DNA from: Clostridiales bacterium
GTDB taxonomy: Bacteria > Bacillota > Peptococcia > Peptococcales > Peptococcaceae
Direction of reading: 5' to 3'
Length of the DNA stretch: 7,013 bases
Assembly: GCA_003343815.1 (NCBI GenBank)
Contig: QAKL01000055.1
Coordinates: 1-7,013 of the forward strand
Shown here piece after piece: positions 1 through 5,815 of the stretch. The notes under the pieces were generated by a model. That model was not told where the DNA came from. It searched no databases and saw only the letters and a program-made list of their open reading frames with translations. The translations under genes were made by a program, and so were the position numbers. Numbering within the stretch: the first letter of the stretch is position 1; every line of letters starts with the position of its first letter.

Positions 1-7
1 CATAAAA

Positions 8-13
8 TGTCAA
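8..13 (-). promoter_or_regulatory. Possible -35 box of a leftward promoter cut by the window edge
   Basis: Read on the minus strand, this hexamer is a perfect TTGACA, preceded by a long A/T-rich stretch (about 14-57) that could act as an UP element. A -10 box at normal spacing would fall outside the window, so the promoter cannot be confirmed. If real, it drives a minus-strand gene to the left, separate from the LysR pair, whose transcript should end at the 171-195 terminator. Confidence 0.3.
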
Positions 14-60
14 GTAAATTAACAAAGTTATTTCTAATTTTAATAATTTTTGCTAAATAG

Positions 61-153
61 TCGCTAAAATGACGCTTTTTCAATAAAAATCGCTCAAAAG
101 CTTATTTTTGACTGCGATTCGTGAACTATTTTGCGCTACATCGCTCATAAAGC
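61..153. repeat. Short degenerate direct repeats, TCGCT(c)A(A/T)AA-GC type
   Basis: Three similar short blocks lie in this gene-free stretch: TCGCTAAAATGACGC at 61-75, TCGCTCAAAAGC at 90-101 and TCGCTCATAAAGC at 141-153. Just downstream, AGCAA (151-155) and TTGCT (162-166) form a small inverted repeat. The blocks could be binding sites upstream of the leftward promoter or simply low-complexity remnants. They are too short and imperfect for CRISPR repeats. The rest of 1-170 holds no gene I can support. Confidence 0.3.
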
Positions 154-170
154 AATCATTTTTGCTCAAC

Positions 171-195
171 AAAAAAGCCCCTCAAACGAGGGGCT
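171..195 (-). terminator. Rho-independent terminator of the LysR gene pair
   Basis: On the minus strand this is a perfect 8-bp GC-rich stem, AGCCCCTC paired with GAGGGGCT around a GTTT loop, followed directly by TTTTTT. It starts 7 nt after the stop codon of the downstream LysR gene, so it is the natural end of that transcript. On the plus strand the stem is preceded by A residues and is not followed by a T run, so it works in one direction only. Confidence 0.92.
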
Positions 196-202
196 CAAAG
201 CT

Positions 203-1117
203 TCATTCTTCTTCTAAGATTTGCACCAAATCATCGGATTTCAAGAAACGCAAGAATTCTTCGCAAGCCTGCGTGCGGAATTTTTTCTTGTGGTAAATAA
301 TACGCAAAGTACGGTAGAACTCGTCCTCTTTGATTTTTACCTGCGACAGGAGGCCTGCCTTTAATTCCTCTTTAACTGCCCATTTAGAGATGATGCTGAC
401 GCCCAAGCCGCTTTCGACCGCAGCTTTGATCGCGCTGGTACTGCCTAATTCCATAACAACGTTCAAGTTGTTAATCGGGAATCCGGCTTTCTTTAAGTGC
501 ATCTCTACTTCCATACGGGTACCGGAGCCTTTTTCGCGGGAAATGAACGGATATTTGTCCAATTCAAAGACTGAAATACTGTTTAATTTTGCCCACGGAT
601 GCTCGTTGTTGGTGATTAACACCAGCTGATCCTGCAAAAACGGAATACTCTCCAAATCTTTACCGATCGGCGGTCCCTCGACCAAGCCGATATCCAAAGC
701 AGTATCATGAACAGCCGCCTCGATATCCTCAGAGTTGGATACCTCCAAACTCATCTGAACCTGGGGATATTTTTTCTTATAAGCACCCATGATATACGGC
801 GCGATATATTCGCCGATAGTGGTACTGGCACCGATGCAGAGTTTACCTCTGATCGAGCTGGTCATATCCTGCATTTCGTTTTCCAAATCAGCCTGCAGGC
901 GGCTCATCTCATTGGCATACTGTAATAACAAATGCCCCGCTTCAGTTAAAATGATATTTCTGCTTACGCGGTCAAACAGACGCGTACCGTAGTATTCCTC
1001 CAACATCTGAATCTGGAAGCTTACGGCCGGCTGAGTTAAAAACAGCGCTTTAGCTGCCTTCGAAAAGCTTTTCTTTTCTACGACTGTCAAAAAGACGCGA
1101 ATGCTGTCGTTTAACAT
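203..1117 (-). CDS. LysR-family transcriptional regulator (CysL/CbbR-like), downstream copy
   Basis: DNA-binding regulator of 304 aa, the usual LysR length. The N-terminal winged helix-turn-helix covers residues 1-60, with the family signature FSKAAKALFLTQPAVSFQIQ at 18-37. A linker helix follows, then a periplasmic-binding-protein-like effector domain from about residue 92. GASTTIGEY (96-104), the loop REKGSGTR (194-201) and the segment GSTSAIKAAVESGLG (225-239) resemble the CysL/CbbR-like subgroup, which often senses sulfur, selenium or carbon metabolites; the effector here is unknown. The ATG start has an AGGAG site 7 nt upstream. The gene lies 31 nt after a paralogue of the same length with no terminator between, so the two are probably co-transcribed. 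A strong terminator follows its TGA stop. The family assignment is firm; the subgroup and targets are inference. Confidence 0.93.
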   Translation of the reverse strand: MLNDSIRVFLTVVEKKSFSKAAKALFLTQPAVSFQIQMLEEYYGTRLFDRVSRNIILTEAGHLLLQYANEMSRLQADLENEMQDMTSSIRGKLCIGASTTIGEYIAPYIMGAYKKKYPQVQMSLEVSNSEDIEAAVHDTALDIGLVEGPPIGKDLESIPFLQDQLVLITNNEHPWAKLNSISVFELDKYPFISREKGSGTRMEVEMHLKKAGFPINNLNVVMELGSTSAIKAAVESGLGVSIISKWAVKEELKAGLLSQVKIKEDEFYRTLRIIYHKKKFRTQACEEFLRFLKSDDLVQILEEE

Positions 1118-1148
1118 ACCCTCACTCCTATCTCAATTACTGCTATAG

Positions 1149-2066
1149 TTATTGAATCACATTTAAAGCTGCCGGCACATCCAAAGCATTCAAATAATCA
1201 ATAAACTTGCTTGCTGCCTCTGATTCAAATTTTTCTTTATTCATAATGATGTTAAAGTTGCGGTGCATATTCAGACCCTCTATGTCAACCTGAGCGACTT
1301 TGCCCATTTTGACGACGTCTTTGCTCGCCCATTTAGAAATGATCGCCATGCCCAAACCGCTGATAACCGCCGCTTTAATCGCACTGGTATTACCGATTTC
1401 CATGACGACATTTAACGTCTCAATATCAAAATCAGCGTCAATCATAGCTTGTTCGACTACCAAACGGCTGCCGCTGCCCGGCTCGCGGATGATAAACGGC
1501 TCCTCACGCAGTTCTTCTAAAGTGATCTTGCCTTTAGCGGCCCACGGATGATCTGCCGGAACGATCAAGCTCATCTCGTCATCCAAGAATTTCGTGCATT
1601 CCAAGTCTTTATCCTGCGGATCGGACTCGATGATACCGATATCAATACTGCGGTTTTTCACCAAATTCTCAACCTGCTCGCTGTTCATGATATCAATGGT
1701 GACATTAACATCAGGATACTCTTTTTTGAAATCGCCAACGATAAAGGGCAAAATGTACTCGCCGATGGTCGTGCTGGCGCCGATCAAAAGCTCTCCTTTG
1801 ACATGACCTGTCAGCTGCTGCATATTTTTCTCCAGCTCTGCCTGCAAATTATTCATGTGAATTGCATATTCCAATAATAATTCACCTGCGGAAGTTAGTT
1901 TTATATGCCTATTGACGCGGTCAAATAACATTGTCTGATAGTACTGTTCCAAAGTCTGGATCTGAAAGCTGACGGCCGGTTGGGTCAAGGATAAAGCTTT
2001 CGCAGCTTTGGAAAAGTTTTTCTTTTCTGCAACTGTAATAAATACGCGCATACTATCGCTTAACAT
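1149..2066 (-). CDS. LysR-family transcriptional regulator (CysL/CbbR-like), upstream copy
   Basis: LysR-type activator/repressor of 305 aa, paralogous to the gene just downstream. The helix-turn-helix is at about residues 18-37 (FSKAAKALSLTQPAVSFQIQ). The effector domain starts near residue 92 with GASTTIGEYILP, and the sugar/anion-binding-like loop REPGSGSR is at 194-201. The two proteins align without gaps over nearly their whole length. By hand count, about three quarters of the first 60 residues are identical, whereas the stretches 140-190 and 250-300 differ much more. The ATG start is supported by AGGAGGT 7 nt upstream. A promoter lies at 2117-2145. LysR genes are often divergent from a target and self-regulated; no divergent target is adjacent here. 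Family confident; effector and regulon unknown. Confidence 0.93.
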   Translation of the reverse strand: MLSDSMRVFITVAEKKNFSKAAKALSLTQPAVSFQIQTLEQYYQTMLFDRVNRHIKLTSAGELLLEYAIHMNNLQAELEKNMQQLTGHVKGELLIGASTTIGEYILPFIVGDFKKEYPDVNVTIDIMNSEQVENLVKNRSIDIGIIESDPQDKDLECTKFLDDEMSLIVPADHPWAAKGKITLEELREEPFIIREPGSGSRLVVEQAMIDADFDIETLNVVMEIGNTSAIKAAVISGLGMAIISKWASKDVVKMGKVAQVDIEGLNMHRNFNIIMNKEKFESEAASKFIDYLNALDVPAALNVIQ

Positions 2067-2083
2067 GTCTATTACCTCCTATA

Positions 2084-2148
2084 ATAGTATATCTATCGCC
2101 TTTAAACCTATCTTAAATAGTACCACTTCTTTTATAGTTTGTAAATAG
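2084..2148. promoter_or_regulatory. Candidate LysR operator region: ATAG/CTAT dyads
   Basis: Two small dyads surround the promoter of the LysR pair: ATAG-N5-CTAT at 2084-2096 and CTAT-N5-ATAG at 2108-2120. The second overlaps the -10 box. Further ATAG copies begin at 2134 and 2145. LysR regulators usually bind AT-rich interrupted dyads of T-N11-A form near their own promoters. These dyads do not match that spacing exactly, and the DNA is AT-rich, so chance is a real alternative. Autoregulation is inferred only. Confidence 0.25.
2117..2145 (-). promoter_or_regulatory. Sigma-A-type promoter for the tandem LysR genes
   Basis: The minus strand reads TTTACA (2145-2140), a 17-nt spacer and TACTAT (2122-2117), one mismatch from consensus in each hexamer at the ideal spacing. 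Transcription would start near 2110, giving a leader of about 44 nt before the ATG at 2066 with its AGGAGGT site. The sequence upstream is very A/T-rich. Confidence 0.65.
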
Positions 2149-2292
2149 TTTTTTATAAATTTTATTGCATATATAATACAATATTTTATCATAAATCTAT
2201 AAAGTCTGCTTATGATTTTTCTCGCAGGTCGTACATAGCAATCCGTCTGCATTATAAATAGGTTTAAATAATTATGACTGCTTTCACATAAT
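2149..2292. other. AT-rich intergenic stretch without a recognisable gene or strong terminator
   Basis: This is the upstream part of the 226-bp spacer between the Rlu gene and the LysR pair. It contains an imperfect dyad (ATTG 2164-2167 with CAAT 2179-2182) and a 7-bp inverted repeat ATCATAA/TTATGAT (2188-2194 and 2210-2216, 15-nt loop). Neither makes a minus-strand stem followed by a T run. I therefore cannot point to an intrinsic terminator for the upstream operon, and read-through into the LysR genes is possible. Confidence 0.5.
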
Positions 2293-3213
2293 TTAGTCAT
2301 TCATTTCTTTTCTTAACTTATCCAAGCTCTCTTGAAAATATACAGGCAGCGGAGCCTCAAAGCACATTTTCTTCCCCGTCCTCGGGTGAGTAAAGCCTAA
2401 TTTATAAGCGTGCAGCGCCTGACCAGGAAAACCCAAGGCTTCTTTACGATGGCAATAAAGCTCATCTCCGACCAACGGATGCCCGATATACGCCAAATGC
2501 ACCCTGATTTGATGTGTGCGCCCTGTTTCCAAGCGGCACTCAACCAATGTATACTCGCCGAAACGCTCCTTGACATAGTAATGCGTCCGCGCTTCTTTAC
2601 CGCTTAGATTAACCGCCATTTTTTTGCGCTCCGTCGAATGACGCCCGATCGGCGCATCTACCAGCCCCTCAGGCTCGGCGATCACCCCATGTGTAAGCGC
2701 ATAATAAGCGCGCTTCACGCTGTGCTCTTTTAATTGCGCCGCCAAAGACTGATGCGCTTCGTCATTTTTAGCGATCATCAAAAGTCCCGATGTATCTTTG
2801 TCAATCCTATGCACGATTCCGGGGCGCAGGACACCGTTAATCCCAGATAAATCGTGGCAGTGCGCCAAAAGCCCGTTTACTAATGTCCCACTATAGTGCC
2901 CATGCGCCGGGTGGACGACCAGTCCTGCCGGTTTATTCACTACTAGGACATCCGCATCCTCGTAAACGATGTCTAAATCCATCTCTTCAGGCAATATTTC
3001 CATGCTGACAGGCTCGGGGATATTCACATAAATTTCATCATTGCAACGCACTTTATAATTTGCTTTGGCCGCTTTTTCATTTACCGTGACCTCACCTTTA
3101 GTTATCAATCCTTGCAGAAAGGTACGCGACGAATCGTCAAATATTTCTTTCAAAAAAGCATCCAAGCGCTTACCGTTTTCGTCCTCTTTCACGGTAAATT
3201 TATACTCTTCCAT
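2293..3213 (-). CDS. RluA/RluD-family 23S rRNA pseudouridine synthase
   Basis: Converts specific uridines of large-subunit rRNA to pseudouridine in the cytoplasm; members of this group include E. coli RluD, and Bacillus has several paralogues, so the exact target is not certain. The protein is 306 aa. An N-terminal S4 RNA-binding domain covers about residues 14-65 (KRLDAFL; GLITKGEVTVN). The catalytic domain contains VVNKPAGLVVHP (91-102) and the family active-site motif HRIDKDTSG (135-143) with catalytic Asp138; RLETGRTHQIRVH (227-239) and VGDELYC (248-254) are also typical. I chose the ATG at 3213-3211: it is preceded by GGGGAGG at 7-nt spacing and overlaps the lspA stop by one base (TGATG). 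A TTG one codon earlier is less likely. Last gene of the ACT-UPF0210-DUF5665-lspA operon. Confidence 0.94.
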   Translation of the reverse strand: MEEYKFTVKEDENGKRLDAFLKEIFDDSSRTFLQGLITKGEVTVNEKAAKANYKVRCNDEIYVNIPEPVSMEILPEEMDLDIVYEDADVLVVNKPAGLVVHPAHGHYSGTLVNGLLAHCHDLSGINGVLRPGIVHRIDKDTSGLLMIAKNDEAHQSLAAQLKEHSVKRAYYALTHGVIAEPEGLVDAPIGRHSTERKKMAVNLSGKEARTHYYVKERFGEYTLVECRLETGRTHQIRVHLAYIGHPLVGDELYCHRKEALGFPGQALHAYKLGFTHPRTGKKMCFEAPLPVYFQESLDKLRKEMND

Positions 3214-3656
3214 CAAAAATCCTCCCCGTGAAATATCAAGCGATAAGCGATATAAAGTAAGCCGATCACTAACGCCATATCCGCTACATTAAATACCGGC
3301 CAGATGCGGAAATCAAACATATCCGTCACCGTACCTTTGCTCAGTCTGTCATAAAAATTGCCTAAAGCTCCGCCTATGACCAAAGCAAACGCATAATAGC
3401 TCAAAGAGTGTTTATCCTTCATTTTCACTGCCAGATAAATCAATACCGCGACTATGATTACCGTCAGAATCACAAAAAATACGGTTTTATTCGCCAAAAA
3501 GCCAAAGGCTGCACCGGGGTTTTCAATATATGTCAGATGAAAAAAATTATCAATAATCGGCATACTTTCGCCCAAAGCAAAATTTGCTCTGATTAAATAT
3601 TTGCTCAGCTGATCTGCTGCCAAAATCACTGCGACAACCAGCAAAAATCGAAACAT
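3213..3656 (-). CDS. lspA: Lipoprotein signal peptidase (signal peptidase II)
   Basis: Membrane aspartic protease that removes the signal peptide from diacylglyceryl-modified prolipoproteins, the second step of lipoprotein maturation. The protein is 147 aa, a normal family length, with four hydrophobic segments (about 1-18, 55-76, 86-103 and 122-142). The conserved motifs are present: ADQLSK (14-19), ENPGAAFGFL (45-54), GNFYDR (99-104), then TDMFDF and FNVAD, which carry the likely catalytic pair Asp112 and Asp126. The start is the ATG at 3656-3654, preceded by GGGGGAGG; the reading frame stays open further upstream, but that part overlaps the preceding gene and is not LspA-like. It begins 14 nt after the DUF5665 gene and its TGA overlaps the next ATG. 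Its last codons (GGG GAG G) supply the ribosome binding site of the Rlu gene. Confidence 0.96.
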   Translation of the reverse strand: MFRFLLVVAVILAADQLSKYLIRANFALGESMPIIDNFFHLTYIENPGAAFGFLANKTVFFVILTVIIVAVLIYLAVKMKDKHSLSYYAFALVIGGALGNFYDRLSKGTVTDMFDFRIWPVFNVADMALVIGLLYIAYRLIFHGEDF

Positions 3657-3670
3657 TATCTTTCCTCCCC

Positions 3671-4042
3671 CTAAAATGTGCCGCCCTGAAAATAGCGCAG
3701 ATTTTCCTGCACAGTATAAATCATTTTGGTAATCAAATCGCTGATAAAGGGCAGATTGAGCATGACGATATGCTGCAAAATGAAAAACAAAATTGCCAAA
3801 ATAATCGCCAGCCCAATCGTACTGCCCAGTCCGCGGGCTACGCCGATCAAAAAGTTGCTCCATAAAAGTCGCCACGGATGCTCCAAATACTGCACATATT
3901 CGGCGATGCGCATTTTTTCCATGACTCTGGTGAGTCGCTCCACCGTCGCCTGCAAAGCCTCCTCCGAGGACATCTCGCTTAAAGGCTTTTCTTTAATCGG
4001 CTCTGGTTTTATATCTTTTTTGCGCTCCAAAAATTTGAGCAT
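3671..4042 (-). CDS. DUF5665-type small membrane protein
   Basis: Protein of unknown function, 123 aa. A charged N-terminal region rich in Lys/Glu (1-30) is followed by a helical stretch (VERLTRVMEKMRIAEYVQYL, 34-53). HPWRLLWSNFLIGVARGLGS (55-74) leads into one long hydrophobic transmembrane segment (about 75-95), followed by an amphipathic tail. The pattern of a predicted helix with AEYV, an aromatic/Arg/Leu-rich segment, N-F-x-x-G-x-A-R-G and one membrane span matches my memory of the DUF5665 family, which in Firmicutes is often found beside lspA and an Rlu gene. The ATG has an AGGAGGG site that overlaps the TAG stop of the preceding gene. Position next to lspA suggests an envelope role, but that is only inference. 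No catalytic residues are recognisable. Confidence 0.85.
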   Translation of the reverse strand: MLKFLERKKDIKPEPIKEKPLSEMSSEEALQATVERLTRVMEKMRIAEYVQYLEHPWRLLWSNFLIGVARGLGSTIGLAIILAILFFILQHIVMLNLPFISDLITKMIYTVQENLRYFQGGTF

Positions 4043-4051
4043 TATACCCTC

Positions 4052-5419
4052 CTAATTATTCAGCGCATGAATCGGTGCAGGGATTCTGCCGCCGCGAGCG
4101 ATAAATTTCGCCGAGGAATACTGATTAACTGGCATAATCGGCGCATAGCCCAAAAGCCCGCCAAACTCTACCGTCTCGCCGACATTTTTGCCGCAGACAG
4201 GGATCACGCGCACCGCGGTAGTTTTTTTGTTAATCATACCGATTGCCGCCTCATCAGCGATAATTGCCGAAATAGTTTCTGCCGTAGTATCCCCCGGGAT
4301 AGCAATCATATCCAAGCCGACCGAACAAACGCAGGTCATCGCCTCTAATTTATCCAAGGATAACGCTCCGTCCTCTACCGCACGGATCATACCTGCATCC
4401 TCGCTTACCGGAATAAACGCGCCGCTTAAACCGCCGACATGGGAGGAAGCCATCGCGCCGCCTTTTTTCACAGCGTCATTGAGCATAGCCAAAGCTGCCG
4501 TCGTCCCGTGCGTACCGCAGCGATCCAGTCCCATCGCTTCTAATATATCTGCCACACTGTCGCCTACCGCCGGAGTCGGCGCTAAAGATAAATCAACGAT
4601 ACCAAAAGGAATATTTAAACGTTTCGCCGCCACTCTGCCGATTAACTCGCCGGAGCGGGTGACTTTAAACGCTGTATTTTTGATCATTGTCGCCAGCTCG
4701 TCAAATGGCGCATCAGGAATACGGCGCACGGCGTTTAAGACAACGCCAGGACCGCTTACCCCGACGTTTAAGACGACCTCCGGCTCACCCGGACCGTGAA
4801 AAGCGCCGGCCATAAAAGGGTTATCCTCGACTGCATTACAAAAAGCTACCAATTTCGCACAGCCGATGCTGTCATTATCTTTCGTCAATTCCGCAGTTTC
4901 TTTGACGATCTGCCCCATCAGGCGCACCGCGTCCATATTAATTCCTGTTTTGCTGCTGCCGACATTGACCGAGGAGCAGACGAAATCCGTCTTGGCCAAA
5001 GCTTCGGGGATCGATTTTAAGAGTACCTCGTCACCTTTGGTCATGCCCTTTTGCACTAATGCGGAAAACCCGCCGATAAAGTTAATGCCGATTTCTTTTG
5101 CCGCTTTGTCCATCGCCTCGGCGATCGGTACATAGCTGTCGGTTTGGCAGGACTCGGCAATCAAAGAAATCGGCGTTACCGAGACACGTTTATTGATGAT
5201 TGGCACCCCGTACTCCTCCGCCAACACCTCGCCGGTATGGGCTAAATCATGCGCATAGCGCACGATTTTTTCGTATACTTTATCTGCTGTTTTCTTCACG
5301 TCGCTGTCAGCGCAGTCACGGAGGGAAATACCCATGGTAATCGTGCGGATATCCAAGTTTTCCGCTTGGATCATATGAATTGTTTCTTTTATTTCTTCAT
5401 TGGAAATGCTGATCGGCAT
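4052..5419 (-). CDS. PFL-like UPF0210 / DUF711 family protein
   Basis: Conserved protein of unknown function, 455 aa, the usual length for the UPF0210 (DUF711) family, described as structurally related to pyruvate formate-lyase and anaerobic ribonucleotide reductase barrels. Recognisable segments are LDIRTITMGISLRDCAD (22-38), FIGGFSALVQKGMTKGD (114-130), GAFHGPGEPEVVLNVGVSGPG (205-225), CGTHGTTAAL (301-310), SSHVGGLSGAFIPVSED (325-341), a Cys pair in MTCVCSVG (361-368) and a C-terminal ARGGRIPAP (441-449). The C terminus lacks the canonical glycyl-radical motif and no activating enzyme gene is adjacent, so radical chemistry should not be assumed. There is no signal peptide or membrane segment, so it is probably cytoplasmic. 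The start has AGGAGGT 7 nt upstream. It follows the ACT-domain gene by 11 nt, the standard pairing for this family; the ACT protein may sense an amino acid for it. Confidence 0.93.
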   Translation of the reverse strand: MPISISNEEIKETIHMIQAENLDIRTITMGISLRDCADSDVKKTADKVYEKIVRYAHDLAHTGEVLAEEYGVPIINKRVSVTPISLIAESCQTDSYVPIAEAMDKAAKEIGINFIGGFSALVQKGMTKGDEVLLKSIPEALAKTDFVCSSVNVGSSKTGINMDAVRLMGQIVKETAELTKDNDSIGCAKLVAFCNAVEDNPFMAGAFHGPGEPEVVLNVGVSGPGVVLNAVRRIPDAPFDELATMIKNTAFKVTRSGELIGRVAAKRLNIPFGIVDLSLAPTPAVGDSVADILEAMGLDRCGTHGTTAALAMLNDAVKKGGAMASSHVGGLSGAFIPVSEDAGMIRAVEDGALSLDKLEAMTCVCSVGLDMIAIPGDTTAETISAIIADEAAIGMINKKTTAVRVIPVCGKNVGETVEFGGLLGYAPIMPVNQYSSAKFIARGGRIPAPIHALNN

Positions 5420-5430
5420 ATTGCTACCTC

Positions 5431-5721
5431 CTAAATTCTGTGCATAAACTGAAAGAGATCCTGATGCATGCAGGTGATAACCATGCCCATCTCCTCGCCC
5501 AAAGCCACCAATTCGTCCTTAAACTGGACAAATTTTCTGTCGCTCTCAGCCAAATCCACCATCATAATCATCGTAAAATGTCCCTGCATGATAGTTTGGT
5601 TGATATCCAAAATATTGCCGTTCATTTCCGCAATTTTACTTGCTACCTTAGCAATGATGCCCTTTTGATCTTTGCCTACAACCGTTACTACTATTTTATT
5701 ATTCTCCGTTAATTCTGCCAT
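5431..5721 (-). CDS. ACT-domain protein, UPF0237 family
   Basis: Small 96-aa protein consisting of one ACT-type ligand-binding domain with the expected beta-alpha-beta-beta-alpha-beta order. The first strand and glycine-containing turn are VVTVVGKDQKGIIAKVASKIAE (from residue 11), followed by NGNILDINQTIMQGHFTMIMMVDL (34-57) and the second helix/strand (about 62-84, ending GMVITCMHQDLF). The KDQKGIIA turn is where ACT domains typically bind amino acids at a dimer interface. The family is related to the regulatory part of GcvR and is almost always next to a UPF0210 gene, as here. The ATG has GAGGAGG 7 nt upstream. Its TAG stop forms the first bases of the UPF0210 ribosome binding site, suggesting coupled translation. 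Ligand and partner contact are inferred; no enzymatic residues are present. Confidence 0.93.
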   Translation of the reverse strand: MAELTENNKIVVTVVGKDQKGIIAKVASKIAEMNGNILDINQTIMQGHFTMIMMVDLAESDRKFVQFKDELVALGEEMGMVITCMHQDLFQFMHRI

Positions 5722-5757
5722 AGTATTTCCTCCTCAAAATATTTTTATTTACACAAA

Positions 5758-5790
5758 TATGGGCCCGAGCCAGACAGCTCGCAGCCCATA
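5758..5790 (-). terminator. Hairpin between the CBS gene and the ACT operon: terminator or attenuator
   Basis: The outer stem TATGGGC (5758-5764) pairs with GCCCATA (5784-5790), and the inner stem CGAGC (5766-5770) pairs with GCTCG (5777-5781) around a 6-nt loop. On the minus strand it starts 17 nt after the CBS stop codon and is followed by TTTGTGT, only a modest U tract. It probably ends or reduces transcription from the CBS gene. As it sits about 37 nt upstream of the ACT start codon, it could also modulate read-through into the operon. Confidence 0.6.
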
Positions 5791-5815
5791 ATAGTTTCAC
5801 AATATTTTATTTCAA
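5788..5815 (-). promoter_or_regulatory. Candidate promoter of the ACT-UPF0210-DUF5665-lspA-rlu operon
   Basis: On the minus strand TTGAAA (5815-5810) is followed by a 16-nt spacer and TATTAT (5793-5788). The -35 box overlaps the last codons of the CBS gene and the -10 box touches the foot of the 5758-5790 hairpin. If used, transcription would begin inside the hairpin's first half and the operon would bypass the terminator. The alternative is read-through from the CBS promoter. Confidence 0.4.

Noticed and set aside
108..296. 62-codon plus-strand open frame near the left end
   Set aside because: It runs through the LysR terminator and into the LysR coding sequence on the opposite strand, and lacks a ribosome binding site.
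2188..2216. 7-bp inverted repeat ATCATAA/TTATGAT followed by TTTTT on the plus strand
   Set aside because: The stem is AT-rich with a 15-nt loop, and no plus-strand gene precedes it. On the minus strand there is no T run, so it is not a convincing terminator for the Rlu gene.
2079..2300. Minus-strand 73-codon open frame in the spacer between the Rlu gene and the LysR pair
   Set aside because: It has no ribosome binding site, begins inside the last codons of the Rlu gene, runs through very AT-rich DNA and through the LysR promoter, and gives a protein of no recognisable family.
3214..3216. TTG as start of the Rlu gene
   Set aside because: The adjacent ATG at 3213-3211 has better spacing to GGGGAGG and forms the common TGATG coupling with lspA; the difference is one residue.
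3657..3875. N-terminal extension of the lspA frame giving 220 aa
   Set aside because: The extra 73 residues overlap the DUF5665 gene in another frame and have no LspA character. The internal ATG at 3656 has a strong ribosome binding site and yields the normal family length.
4188..4799. 203-codon plus-strand open frame antisense to the UPF0210 gene
   Set aside because: It is fully inside a clear conserved gene on the other strand, has low-complexity Ser/Ala/Pro/Thr composition, no ribosome binding site and no family resemblance.
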